64,000 bases of DNA from Nocardioides luteus (GTDB lineage: Bacteria; Actinomycetota; Actinomycetes; Propionibacteriales; Nocardioidaceae), in NCBI RefSeq assembly GCF_015752315.1, contig NZ_JADOVJ010000001.1, positions 4,022,501-4,086,500 of the forward strand, written 5' to 3'. Within the stretch, counting starts at the first letter, position 1. Each line of letters starts with the position of its first letter. A program made the position numbers and the translations under genes. Under the pieces are notes generated by a model. The model did no database searches. It had not been told where the DNA came from and was given only the letters and a program-made list of their open reading frames with translations. This document shows, piece after piece, positions 24,582 to 32,562 of this stretch.

Positions 24582-25291
24582 TGCGGGTCCTGGTCGTCAA
24601 CCCGAACAGCTCGGCGTCGATGACCGCACTGATCGGCGAGTGCGCCCGGGCGAGCGTCGGCCCGGGCGTGGTCGTCGACGCGATCGACCCGGGTGCCGGG
24701 CCGGTCTCGCTGGAGTCGCACTACGACGAGGCGATCGCGGTGCCCCATCTGCTCGGCGTCCTGGAGCGGGAGGGCGCGGCGTACGACGGGTTCGTGATCG
24801 CCTGCTTCGGCGACCCCGGGCTGCACGCGGCCCGGGAGATCCTCACCGGCCCGGTGGTCGGGATCGCGGAGGCGGCGATGCGCACGGCGGCGTACCTGTC
24901 CCGGAGGTTCTCGGTGGTCACCACGCTGCCGCGGGTCATCGCGCACACCTGGTCGATCGCGCGCGACTACGGCGTCGCCGACCTGGTCGGCGGCGTCCAT
25001 GCCTGCCGGATCCCGGTCGTCGATCTGGAGACCGACCCCGAGGCGTACGCGACGATCCTGGCCGCCTGCCGCCGGGCGCTGGCCGAGGACGGCTCGGAGG
25101 CGATCGTCCTCGGCTGCGCCGGGATGGCCGACCTGTGCGCCCGGCTCTCCAAGGAGCTCGAGGTGCCCGTCGTCGACGGCGTCGCCGCGGCGACTGCCGA
25201 GGTCGAGAAGCTGGTCCGACTCGGGCTGAGCACCAGCAAGCACGACGGGTACGCCGCTCCCCCAGCGAAGGAGATCAGGGTCCTGCGGTGA
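24581..25291 (+). CDS. Asp/Glu/hydantoin racemase family protein
   Basis: The 236-residue two-domain racemase has paired catalytic cysteines visible as VIACFGDPG and VLGCAGM. The opening RVLVVNPNSSASM is shared with hydantoin and allantoin racemases. Translational coupling to the NCS1 permease and the purine context suggest allantoin racemase, but hydantoin racemase is equally consistent with the sequence. Its end overlaps the convergent regulator gene by 17 bases. Confidence 0.8.
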   Translation: MRVLVVNPNSSASMTALIGECARASVGPGVVVDAIDPGAGPVSLESHYDEAIAVPHLLGVLEREGAAYDGFVIACFGDPGLHAAREILTGPVVGIAEAAMRTAAYLSRRFSVVTTLPRVIAHTWSIARDYGVADLVGGVHACRIPVVDLETDPEAYATILAACRRALAEDGSEAIVLGCAGMADLCARLSKELEVPVVDGVAAATAEVEKLVRLGLSTSKHDGYAAPPAKEIRVLR

Positions 25292-26000
25292 CGTCCAGCG
25301 ACGCCGTACGGCGCAGCAGCGGCGGGTGCAGATGCTCAGCCGAGCCGCGGCGGAAGAGCTGGGCCGGGCGGCCGCCGTCGCGGGTCGTGGTGGCGCCCGT
25401 GGGCTCGAGGAAGGCCTCGGTCTTGGTGACCTTGCGGTGGAAGTTGCGAGGATCGAGCCGCTCGCCCCAGACGATCTCGTAGACCCGGCGCAGCTCGGCG
25501 ACGGTGAACTCCTCGGCACAGAAGGCCGCGCCCAGCGGGGAGTACTCCAGCTTGGAGCGGGCCCGCTCGACGCCGTCGCGCAGGATGGCGGCGTGGTCGA
25601 AGGCGAGGTCGTCGCCGGCCAGCAGCGCATCGACCCGGCACCACTGCGCGTCGGCCGCGTCCGAGCCCGCCGCGGGCACCGGGAGGTCGGGCGCCAGCGC
25701 GAGATAGGCGACCGTCACCACCCGCGCCCGCGGGTCTCGCCCCGGCGCGCCGTACGTCGCCAGCTGCTCGACGTGCACGCTCCCCGGGCGCAGGCCGGTC
25801 TCCTCGGCGAGCTCGCGCGCAGCGGCCTCCTCCAGGCCCTCGTCCTCGAGGACGAACCCGCCCGGAAGCGCCCAAGCGCCGGCGAACGGCTCGATGCCGC
25901 GGCGGACGACCAGGGCGCAGAGCGCATCGTCACGGACGGTGAGCACGACGAGGTCGACGGTGACGGCGACCTTGCTCACGTGGCCTGGGGGGTGCTCCAT
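25275..26000 (-). CDS. NUDIX-domain transcriptional regulator (NrtR-like)
   Basis: The 241-residue protein has an N-terminal NUDIX domain (about 10-150) with a complete Nudix box from G48 to L70. A C-terminal winged-helix domain follows (about 160-235, FTVAELRRVYEIVWGE and NFHRKVTKTEAFLEPTG). This is the NrtR layout, in which ADP-ribose-type ligands control NAD metabolism genes. The intact box means it may still hydrolyse its ligand. It diverges from a SPFH plus NAD-kinase-like operon, with two matching palindromes between them. The ATG at 26000 is used; a GTG at 25979 is possible. Confidence 0.85.
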   Translation of the reverse strand: MEHPPGHVSKVAVTVDLVVLTVRDDALCALVVRRGIEPFAGAWALPGGFVLEDEGLEEAAARELAEETGLRPGSVHVEQLATYGAPGRDPRARVVTVAYLALAPDLPVPAAGSDAADAQWCRVDALLAGDDLAFDHAAILRDGVERARSKLEYSPLGAAFCAEEFTVAELRRVYEIVWGERLDPRNFHRKVTKTEAFLEPTGATTTRDGGRPAQLFRRGSAEHLHPPLLRRTASLDVTAGP

Positions 26001-26019
26001 GGGGCCGATCTTGCACCAA

Positions 26020-26034
26020 TCGTCATCTTGACGA
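26020..26034 (+). promoter_or_regulatory. Operator palindrome 1 (TCGTCA-TCT-TGACGA)
   Basis: Perfect 6-bp arms around a 3-bp centre. It covers the -35 hexamer TTGACG (26028-26033) of the SPFH promoter and lies 20 bases from the regulator start. A second copy sits 33 bp away, centre to centre. Confidence 0.7.
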
Positions 26035-26056
26035 CAAGCGCGCCACGCCTTATCGT
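26028..26056 (+). promoter_or_regulatory. SPFH operon promoter TTGACG-17-TATCGT
   Basis: A -35 TTGACG (26028-26033) and a -10 TATCGT (26051-26056) are separated by exactly 17 bp. Both hexamers are covered by the two palindromes, so a bound NrtR-type dimer would block polymerase. Confidence 0.7.
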
Positions 26057-26067
26057 CATTGTGACGC
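26053..26067 (+). promoter_or_regulatory. Operator palindrome 2 (TCGTCA-TTG-TGACGC)
   Basis: Same motif as the first site, with one outer mismatch. It overlaps the -10 hexamer. The 33-bp centre spacing puts both sites on the same DNA face. Confidence 0.7.
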
Positions 26068-26101
26068 TAATAAATCCGACGGAACAGACACGGAGTCCGA
26101 G

Positions 26102-27112
26102 ATGGCCGACATCGCCCGCTACCCCTTCCTCCGCCACCTGCGCGGGAGCACCACCACCCACGTCCAGCACCTGCACAACGGCACCGTCCGCCACAGCGGC
26201 GTCGGCGTCTCGTTCTGGTACCGCCCGCTCTCCGCGGTCCTCTCCGAGGTGCCTGTCGACGACCGCGAGCTGCCGCTGCTCTTTCACGCGCGCACCGCGG
26301 ACTTCCAGGACCTGACCACACAGGCCACGGTCAGCTTCCGGATCGTCGACCCGGCCGCGGTCGCCGGCCGCATCGACTTCTCCATCGACCCCGAGAACGG
26401 CCGCTGGCGCGGCAGCCCGCTCGACCAGGTCGCCGGCCTGCTGACCGAGACCGCGCAGCAGTACGCCCTCGACCTCATCGCCGCCCAGAGCCTGGCCGAC
26501 GTGCTCGCCGGCGGCGTCGGGCCGGTGCGCGACGCGATCGCCGCCGGCCTGGGTGGCGACGAGCGGCTGACCGCCACCGGGCTCGCGATCCTGGGCGTGC
26601 GGGTCGTCGCGCTGCGTCCCGAGCCCGAGGTGGAGAAGGCGCTCCTCACCCCGACCCGCGAGCGGGTCCAGGCGGACGCCGACAAGGCGACGTACGAACG
26701 GCGCGCGACGGCGGTCGAGCGCGAGCGGGCCATCTCCGAGAACGAGCTGCAGAACAAGATCGAGCTCGCCCGCCGCGAGGAACAGCTGGTCGGCCAGCAG
26801 GGCGTCAACGCGCGGCGCAGCGCCGAGGAGAAGGCCGCTGCCGCCCGGATCGCGACCGCCGCCGAGGCCGAGCGCACCCAGGTGCTGGCCGAGGCGAACG
26901 CCCAGGCCACCCGGGCCACCGGGCTGGCGAAGGCGGATGCCGAGGCCGCCGCCCTGGCCGCCTACCGCGACCTGCCCGAGGCGGTCCTGCTCGGCCTCGC
27001 CCTCAAGGAGCTGGCCGCCAACCTGCCCCAGATCGAGCACCTGGCGCTCACCCCCGACCTGCTCGCGCCGGTCCTCGCCAAGCTCGGCGCGCGGAGCACG
27101 GAGGCGGCATGA
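26102..27112 (+). CDS. Soluble SPFH (band 7) domain protein
   Basis: The 336-residue protein has an SPFH fold over about residues 5-195 (ATVSFRIVDPAAVAGRIDFS; later ALRPEPEVEKALLTPTRERVQADADKAT), then a long Ala/Glu/Arg coiled coil (about 195-290). Unlike most SPFH proteins it has no N-terminal membrane segment or hydrophobic hairpin, so it is probably cytosolic or peripheral and oligomeric. It is coupled to the NAD-kinase-like gene by ATGA and placed under an NrtR-type promoter. The function is unknown. A scaffold role is inferred. Confidence 0.85.
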   Translation: MADIARYPFLRHLRGSTTTHVQHLHNGTVRHSGVGVSFWYRPLSAVLSEVPVDDRELPLLFHARTADFQDLTTQATVSFRIVDPAAVAGRIDFSIDPENGRWRGSPLDQVAGLLTETAQQYALDLIAAQSLADVLAGGVGPVRDAIAAGLGGDERLTATGLAILGVRVVALRPEPEVEKALLTPTRERVQADADKATYERRATAVERERAISENELQNKIELARREEQLVGQQGVNARRSAEEKAAAARIATAAEAERTQVLAEANAQATRATGLAKADAEAAALAAYRDLPEAVLLGLALKELAANLPQIEHLALTPDLLAPVLAKLGARSTEAA

Positions 27113-28002
27113 GCGTCGCCCCGCGCGTGGTGCTGGTCCACCGGGCCACCGAGCTGGAGGAGCTCGTCGCCCGGCACGGCACCCTCGGCCAGGTCGGCTT
27201 CTTCCTTTCCAGCAGGGGCCGTGATCTGGCCGAGGTGCAGGGCCGTCACGAGACTCTGAAGGCGGCGATCTCGCAGGTCGGCGCCGCGATCCCGCTCGAC
27301 TGGCGGCAGGGGTCGGTCGAGCGGGGCGATCTCGACCGGTTCCTCTTCGGCCCCGAGGACATCGTGGTCGTGGTCGGCCAGGACGGCCTGGTCGCCAACG
27401 TGGCGAAGTACCTCGACGGGCAGCCGGTGATCGGGATCGACCCCGAGCCGGGCCGGAACGCGGGTGTGCTCGTGCGCTACCCGCCGCGCGCCGCCGCCGA
27501 CCTGATCCGCTCGACCGGCACGTGCGAGGAGCGGACCATGGTCGAGGCGGTCGCCGACGACGGTCAGTCGCTGGTCGCGCTCAACGAGGTGTACGTCGGC
27601 CAGGCCACCCACCAGACCGCCCGCTACCGGCTCACCGTGGCCGGCCGGACGGAGTCGCAGGCCTCCTCCGGTCTGATCGTCGCGACCGGCACGGGTGCCA
27701 CCGGATGGGCGCGGTCGGCGTGGGTCGAGCGGCACAGCACGCTCACGCTTCCCACGCCTTCGGCCCCGGAGCTGGCCTGGTTCGTGCGGGAGGCGTGGCC
27801 CTCGCCGGCGACCGGGACGACCCAGACCGAGGGCACGCTGGCCGGCGGCGAGCAGACGGGCGACTGCCTCACGATCGAGGTGGAGTCCGACCGCCTGGTC
27901 GCCTTCGGCGACGGCATCGAGACCGACACGCTCGCGTTGTCGTGGGGCCAGCAGGTCGTCGTACGCCGCGCGGAGCGCAGGCTGCGCCTGGTCTCAGGCT
28001 GA
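27109..28002 (+). CDS. NAD-kinase-like protein with altered GGDG motif
   Basis: The 297-residue protein matches the NAD/diacylglycerol kinase fold. VVVVGQDGLVANVAKYL (GQDG at 90-93) stands where NAD kinases have GGDG. LNEVYVG (N159, E160) is the NE nucleotide motif, and ATGTGATGW (193-199) replaces the usual TPTGSTAY. The changed phosphate loop and the missing conserved tyrosine suggest an NAD(H)-binding or diverged kinase rather than the housekeeping NadK. The ATG overlaps the SPFH stop. NrtR-type control independently points to NAD metabolism. Its end overlaps the convergent TetR gene by 9 bases. Confidence 0.75.
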   Translation: MSVAPRVVLVHRATELEELVARHGTLGQVGFFLSSRGRDLAEVQGRHETLKAAISQVGAAIPLDWRQGSVERGDLDRFLFGPEDIVVVVGQDGLVANVAKYLDGQPVIGIDPEPGRNAGVLVRYPPRAAADLIRSTGTCEERTMVEAVADDGQSLVALNEVYVGQATHQTARYRLTVAGRTESQASSGLIVATGTGATGWARSAWVERHSTLTLPTPSAPELAWFVREAWPSPATGTTQTEGTLAGGEQTGDCLTIEVESDRLVAFGDGIETDTLALSWGQQVVVRRAERRLRLVSG

Positions 28003-28545
28003 GGCGATCGCTCCCGCGGCCGCGGCGAGGTCGGCCACGCCCGCGGCGAGCTCGTCGGGCCTGTCGGTGGCCAGGTCGAGATGGAAGCCGAACAGCGAGG
28101 AGTCCACCAGCGTGACGATCCGGCCGGCCCGCTCCGGCGGCGCGCCGCACGCGGTGATGTAGTCGCGCAGCGCGGCGTACCAGAGCTCGTTGGTCTCCCG
28201 GACGACCGAGCGGTAGGGCTCCATCCCGATCAGCCCGGTCGCGGCCGCCTGCAGGTAGATCTGCAGGCAGCTGTGCAGCGGGTCGCAGCGGTAGGCCCGC
28301 CACAGCGCCTCCACCCCGGCCCGTACGTCGGCGGCCGGCGGCAGCGCCGCGACCGCCGCGACGGAGAGCTCGTTGGTGCGCGCCACCACCGCGGCGACCA
28401 GCTCGTCGCGGCCGCCGAAGTGGTAGATCAGCATCCGGTCGCTGGTGCCGATCGCGGCCGCCAGCGGACGCAGGGTCAGCCCGATCAGCCCGTGCTTGTG
28501 CACGTGCTCGACCACCTGCTCGAGGAGCTCCTCCTTGCGGTCCAT
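27994..28545 (-). CDS. TetR family regulator (of the SMR pump)
   Basis: The 183-residue protein has an N-terminal HTH (GLIGLTLRPLAAAIGTSDRMLIYHFGGRDEL) and a helical ligand-binding domain. It is divergent from a small multidrug resistance gene, with a striking nested palindrome between them, so it almost certainly represses that pump and itself. The ATG at 28545 lies 7 bases after CATAAT. An in-frame ATG at 28554 overlaps that box and is less likely. Confidence 0.88.
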   Translation of the reverse strand: MDRKEELLEQVVEHVHKHGLIGLTLRPLAAAIGTSDRMLIYHFGGRDELVAAVVARTNELSVAAVAALPPAADVRAGVEALWRAYRCDPLHSCLQIYLQAAATGLIGMEPYRSVVRETNELWYAALRDYITACGAPPERAGRIVTLVDSSLFGFHLDLATDRPDELAAGVADLAAAAGAIASA

Positions 28546-28565
28546 GGAAAGCATTATGCCCAACC

Positions 28566-28608
28566 TGTAGCGACTGCTACATTTCTGCCTGATGTAGCAG
28601 TCGCTACA
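28566..28608 (+). promoter_or_regulatory. Nested palindromic TetR operator
   Basis: TGTAGCGACTGCTACA (28566-28581) and TGTAGCAGTCGCTACA (28593-28608) are each inverted repeats with 6-bp arms. They are exact reverse complements of each other, extended to 17 bases, around a 9-bp centre. Two dimers could bind side by side and control both divergent genes. Confidence 0.8.
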
Positions 28609-28629
28609 CACGCTTCAGGAGGACCCCCC

Positions 28630-28953
28630 ATGTACGCCGCCACCCTGCTCGTCGTCGCGATCGCGATCGAGGTCGCCAGCACCGCGCTGCTCCCCCGCAC
28701 CGAGGGATTCCGCAACCTCCCGTGGTCCGTCGCCGTCCTGGCCGGCTACGGCGCCTCGATCTGGCTGCTGTCGGTGGTCGTGGAGCGGATGCCGGTCTCG
28801 GTGGCGTACGCCATCTGGTCAGGCCTCGGCACCGCCCTGGTCGCGGGCATCGGTGTGATGTTCCTCGGCGAGCACCTCACCGCCGCGAAGGCCGGCTTCC
28901 TGGCGATGATCGTCGTCGGCGTGGTCGGGCTGAACCTCTCCGGCGCCCACTGA
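28630..28953 (+). CDS. Small multidrug resistance (SMR/EmrE-like) efflux protein
   Basis: The 107-residue protein has four membrane helices and the essential membrane-embedded glutamate E14 (VVAIAIEVAST). The GYGASIWLLSVVVERMPVSVAYAIWSGLG segment is typical of the SugE/EmrE/Mmr group. It exports cationic compounds as a dimer using the proton gradient. The ATG at 28630 has CAGGAGGA upstream. Repression by the divergent TetR is expected. Confidence 0.93.
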   Translation: MYAATLLVVAIAIEVASTALLPRTEGFRNLPWSVAVLAGYGASIWLLSVVVERMPVSVAYAIWSGLGTALVAGIGVMFLGEHLTAAKAGFLAMIVVGVVGLNLSGAH

Positions 28954-28996
28954 GTCTCGACGAGCTCGGGGCCGCTCCGCTCAGACCCCGGAGGAG

Positions 28997-30658
28997 TCAG
29001 ATCGCCGCAGCCGCGGCCCGACCCGCCGTACGTCCCGAGAACAGGCAGCCGCCGAGGAACGTGCCCTCGAGCGCGTTGTAGCCCATCATCCCGCCGCCGC
29101 CGAAGCCGGCGACCTCGCCGGCCGCGTAGAGCCCGGGCAGCGGGGTGCCGGCCGAGGTCAGGCAGCGGCCCGACAGGTCGGTCTCCAGCCCGCCGAGGGT
29201 CTTGCGGGAGAGGATGTGCAGCTTGACCGCGATCAGCGGGCCGGCCTCGGGGTCGAGGATCCGGTGGGGCTTGGCGGTGCGCTGCAGCTTGTCGCCGCGG
29301 TAGTGGCGGGCGGCGTACAGCGCCGTGATCTGGGCGTCCTTGGTGAAGTTGTTGGCGATCTCGCGGTCGCGGGCCTCGATGATCCGGCGCAGCTCGCCCT
29401 CGTTGATCTGCGGGCCGGTCGGGTCCTTCTCGGCGAGGCCGTTCATGCCGTGGACCAGGGCGGTGAGGTTCTCGGCGACCACGAAGTCCTCGCCGTGCTC
29501 CATGAACTTCTTCACCGGGCCGGGGCCCTTGCGGGCCCGCTCGGCGAGCAGCTTGAGGTCCTTGCCGGTCAGGTCGGGGTTCTGCTCCGAGCCGGAGAGC
29601 GCGAACTCCTTCTTGATGATCTTCTCGGTCAGCACGAACCAGGAGTAGTCGTAGCCGGTCTCGCGCAGGTGCTTGAGCGTGCCGAGGGTGTCGAAGCCGG
29701 GGAAGAACGGCGCCGGCAGGCGCTTGCCGGTGGCGTCCAGCCACAGCGACGAGGGACCGGGGAGGATCCGGATGCCGTGGTTGGCCCAGATCGAGTCCCA
29801 GTTGCGGATGCCCTCGACGTAGTGCCACATCCGGTCGTCGTTGATGATCCGCGCGCCGGTCGCGGCGGTGATCTCGAGCATCCGGCCGTCCACGTGCGCG
29901 GGCACACCGGAGACCATCGACTGCGGCGGGGTGCCGAGCCGCGAGGGCCAGTGCTTGCGGACCAGGTCGTGGTTGCCGCCGATGCCTCCGGAGGTGACGA
30001 TCACGGCCTGGCCACGCAGCTCGAAGTCCTCCACCTCCGTACGCGAGGAGGCCTGTCCACGCTCGATGTCGCTGGGCTCGAGCACCTTGCCGTTGACGCC
30101 GACGGCGGCACCGTCCTCGACCAGCACCTGGTCGACGCGGTGCCGGAAGGCGAAGGTGATCCGGCCGGTGTCGGCATGGGCACGCACCCGCCGCTCGAAC
30201 GGCTCGACCACACCCGGCCCGGTCCCCCAGGTGATGTGGAAGCGCGGCACCGAGTTGCCGTGCCCGTCGGCGCGGCCGTCACCGCGCTCAGCCCAGCCGA
30301 CGACCGGGAAGATCCGGTGGCCCATCTGGTGCAGCCAGGAGCGCTTCTCCCCGGCCGCGAAGTCGAGGTACGCCTCCGCCCACCGCCGCGGCCACAGGTC
30401 CACGTCACGGTCGAACTGAGCCGACCCCATCCAGTCCTGGAGCGCCAGCTCGGGCGAGTCCTTGATCCCCATGCGGCGCTGCTCGGGGCTGTCGACGAGG
30501 AAGAGTCCGCCCAGGCTCCAGAAGGCCTGGCCGCCCAGCGACTGCTCGGGCTCCTGGTCGACGAGCAGAACACTCTTTCCCGCGTCGGCGGCCTCGGCCG
30601 CTGCCGCCAGGCCGGCGAGGCCGGCTCCCACCACGATCACGTCGGCGTGCTTCGTCAT
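28997..30658 (-). CDS. FAD-binding dehydrogenase (fumarate reductase/KstD superfamily)
   Basis: This 553-residue flavoprotein has an N-terminal dinucleotide-binding motif ADVIVVGAGLAGLAAAAEAA and a late FAD motif PGLYAAGEVAGFGGGGMMGYNALEG. The central cap resembles 3-ketosteroid dehydrogenase and fumarate reductase relatives. The sequence style agrees with the conserved actinobacterial FAD-binding dehydrogenase group to which mycobacterial Rv0785 belongs, as recalled rather than searched. The substrate is unknown. Other in-frame starts exist up to 30748; the ATG at 30658 places the FAD motif at the normal distance. Confidence 0.82.
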   Translation of the reverse strand: MTKHADVIVVGAGLAGLAAAAEAADAGKSVLLVDQEPEQSLGGQAFWSLGGLFLVDSPEQRRMGIKDSPELALQDWMGSAQFDRDVDLWPRRWAEAYLDFAAGEKRSWLHQMGHRIFPVVGWAERGDGRADGHGNSVPRFHITWGTGPGVVEPFERRVRAHADTGRITFAFRHRVDQVLVEDGAAVGVNGKVLEPSDIERGQASSRTEVEDFELRGQAVIVTSGGIGGNHDLVRKHWPSRLGTPPQSMVSGVPAHVDGRMLEITAATGARIINDDRMWHYVEGIRNWDSIWANHGIRILPGPSSLWLDATGKRLPAPFFPGFDTLGTLKHLRETGYDYSWFVLTEKIIKKEFALSGSEQNPDLTGKDLKLLAERARKGPGPVKKFMEHGEDFVVAENLTALVHGMNGLAEKDPTGPQINEGELRRIIEARDREIANNFTKDAQITALYAARHYRGDKLQRTAKPHRILDPEAGPLIAVKLHILSRKTLGGLETDLSGRCLTSAGTPLPGLYAAGEVAGFGGGGMMGYNALEGTFLGGCLFSGRTAGRAAAAAI

Positions 30659-30795
30659 GTCCGCAGATCCTGCCACCTCCGATACCGGCGGGTACATGGA
30701 ACCTGTCGCTCGACCGTTCCGCCTGGTGGACAGTTGTCGGACTCGCACCCCGAAGCGGCCGCCGACGAGGGTCGGAGCGGATAGATTTTTTGCTC

Positions 30796-31707
30796 GTGAT
30801 CGACCCCAAGGTGACCGCGCGAAGGCAGCAGAAGTGGGTCCAACGCGGCATCGACCGCACCGAGGCCTGGCTGGGCCGCAGCGGCAGCAGACTGGGTCCG
30901 CTGATCCCGCACATCGCCACCTCGATGGTGCTCACCGGGGACGAGGACCACGGCTGGATCCCCCAGGGGCTGGCGTACTCCCCCGAGGCCGACCTGCTCC
31001 TGCAGGGCTACTACGGCGACAAGCTCGGCTCCGCGCTGGCCCTGGTCGACAAGCCGTCCGGCGAGCTCATCAACGCCGTCTACCTGGGCGGGCCCAAGGG
31101 CAGCGTGAGCGGCCCGGTCAACGCCGGTGGGGTCGCGGTGATCGGCGACGAGGTCTTCGTGTGCCGCGAGGGGAACCCGCCCCGTCTCTACCGCTACTCC
31201 CTCACCCAGATCGTCCACGCCGAGCCGCTCTCGACCATCTCCACGGTCGCCCCGCTGGTCTCGGTCGCCGCAGGCTCCTACCTCGCGGCCACGAAGGACC
31301 TGCTCTACGTCGGGTCGCACGCGAACAACCGCCTCTACAAGTACATCCGCAAGGACGGCTCCTGGCAGATCAAGACCCCGATCGGCGTACGCACCCCGGT
31401 CGGCACCCAGGGCGTCGTGGTCCGCGAGGAGGAGTACGTCTTCAGCGTCTCCCGCGGCCCGGGCCGGCGCAGCCAGCTGATCGTGCAGGACCGGGTCACG
31501 ATCCGGCCCCGCGCCATGCAGTGGCTCCCCAACCTGGCCGAGGGCATCGCCGAGGTCGGCGACGAGTTCTTCGTGACCTACCAGTCGGGCGCCAGGCCCT
31601 ACTCCCGCGGCTCCTCGACCCGAGGCCAGGCCTGGCCCTCGGCCCACATGACCCGCACTCCCCTGGCCAAGCTCGGCCTGGAGCCGCGGAAGCCGTCGGA
31701 GGTCTGA
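30796..31707 (+). CDS. Conserved protein of unknown function, possible beta-propeller fragment
   Basis: This 303-residue protein was not assigned to a family. It has no signal peptide or membrane helix. A basic N-terminus (residues 1-35) is followed by about six strand-rich segments, such as PQGLAYSPEADLLLQGYYG, GGVAVIGDEVFVCREG and LLYVGSHANNRLYKYI. Their spacing resembles a small beta-propeller of the lactonase/YVTN sort. The GTG at 30796 is chosen because TAGATT (30782-30787) lies 8 bases upstream. It diverges from the flavoprotein gene. Confidence 0.65.
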   Translation: MIDPKVTARRQQKWVQRGIDRTEAWLGRSGSRLGPLIPHIATSMVLTGDEDHGWIPQGLAYSPEADLLLQGYYGDKLGSALALVDKPSGELINAVYLGGPKGSVSGPVNAGGVAVIGDEVFVCREGNPPRLYRYSLTQIVHAEPLSTISTVAPLVSVAAGSYLAATKDLLYVGSHANNRLYKYIRKDGSWQIKTPIGVRTPVGTQGVVVREEEYVFSVSRGPGRRSQLIVQDRVTIRPRAMQWLPNLAEGIAEVGDEFFVTYQSGARPYSRGSSTRGQAWPSAHMTRTPLAKLGLEPRKPSEV

Positions 31708-32004
31708 TCAGGCCGGCCAGTCGGTGATGTCGGCGTACTCCTCGCCGTGCCGCTTGAGCCACCCCGCGACGTAGGGGCAGTGCGGGATGATCCGCTTCCC
31801 CTTCGCCTTCACATCGGCCAGCGCGAACGCCACCAGCTTCGAGGCCAGCCCCTGCCCGTTGTACGCCTCGCCGACCTCGGTGTGCAGGAAGTCCACGTGC
31901 TCGTCGTCGGGCAGCCGGTAGACCGCGAATCCGGCGACCGTCTCGCCGTCGCGGATCTCGTAGCGGTGCCTGGACGGGTTCTCTACGTACTCGATGTCGC
32001 TCAC
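31708..32004 (-). CDS. Small GNAT-fold N-acetyltransferase (YjdJ/GNAT_acetyltr_2-like)
   Basis: This 98-residue minimal acetyltransferase has HTEVGEAYNGQGLASKLV (acetyl-CoA loop) and the conserved PHCPYVAGWLKRHGEEYADI ending of the YjdJ/NATD1 group. Members are small cytosolic proteins of unknown substrate. The GTG start at 32004 is preferred. It lies 10 bases from the methyltransferase stop upstream, so the two may be cotranscribed. Confidence 0.85.
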   Translation of the reverse strand: MSDIEYVENPSRHRYEIRDGETVAGFAVYRLPDDEHVDFLHTEVGEAYNGQGLASKLVAFALADVKAKGKRIIPHCPYVAGWLKRHGEEYADITDWPA

Positions 32005-32014
32005 GCAGACATTC

Positions 32015-32500
32015 TCACCGCTGACCCCAAGGCTCGCCACGGTGGTCGTCTCGGTGTCGCGTGCCGAGCCAGCGGGGCGTGGCCGCCCGGTAGGAGTCGT
32101 ACGCCTCGCCGAAGCTCCACGACAGGGCCTTCTCCTCGGCCGGGATCTGGGTGCGGTCGATGACGGCGACGAAGGCGGCGACGGGAAGGAACGGCAGCAG
32201 ACCACCCCGCAGGACCGCGTGGGCGGCGAGGAGACCGGCCATGCCGACGTACATCGGGTTGCGGGTGAAGCGGTAGGGCCCGTCGGTGACGACCGCGGTG
32301 GCGCGCTCGGGCTCGAGCGGGTTGAAGGTGGTGTCCTTGTGCTTGAACGCGCGAGCCGCGCCGCCCGCGAGATAGACCGACCCGGCCGCGACGAGCCCAG
32401 CCGCGACGGACCGCACCACCGTCGGCCGGCGACCGCGGGCGAGCAGATGCTGGGCGGCCAGGCCGACGACGACATAGACAGGCGGCGGCACCTTCGGCAT
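32015..32500 (-). CDS. Isoprenylcysteine carboxyl methyltransferase-like membrane protein
   Basis: This 161-residue protein has about four membrane helices and the family motif GPYRFTRNPMYVGMAG, followed by a C-terminal SAM-binding segment (AEEKALSWSFGEAYDSYRAATPRWL) typical of ICMT/PEMT-type methyltransferases. The methyl acceptor is unknown in bacteria. The ATG at 32500 lies 7 bases after TACGGT on the minus strand; GGAGG also lies within those 7 bases. Confidence 0.85.
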   Translation of the reverse strand: MPKVPPPVYVVVGLAAQHLLARGRRPTVVRSVAAGLVAAGSVYLAGGAARAFKHKDTTFNPLEPERATAVVTDGPYRFTRNPMYVGMAGLLAAHAVLRGGLLPFLPVAAFVAVIDRTQIPAEEKALSWSFGEAYDSYRAATPRWLGTRHRDDHRGEPWGQR

Positions 32501-32562
32501 GTCCTCCACCGTAGCCCTGCCCCGAGGCTCCACACCCCCTCTTTCTTGGGTAAAGAAAGCGG

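Noticed and set aside
28965..28990. Possible terminator hairpin after the SMR gene
   Set aside because: Only 5 contiguous pairs (CGGGG/CCCCG) with a 15-base loop; too weak to call.
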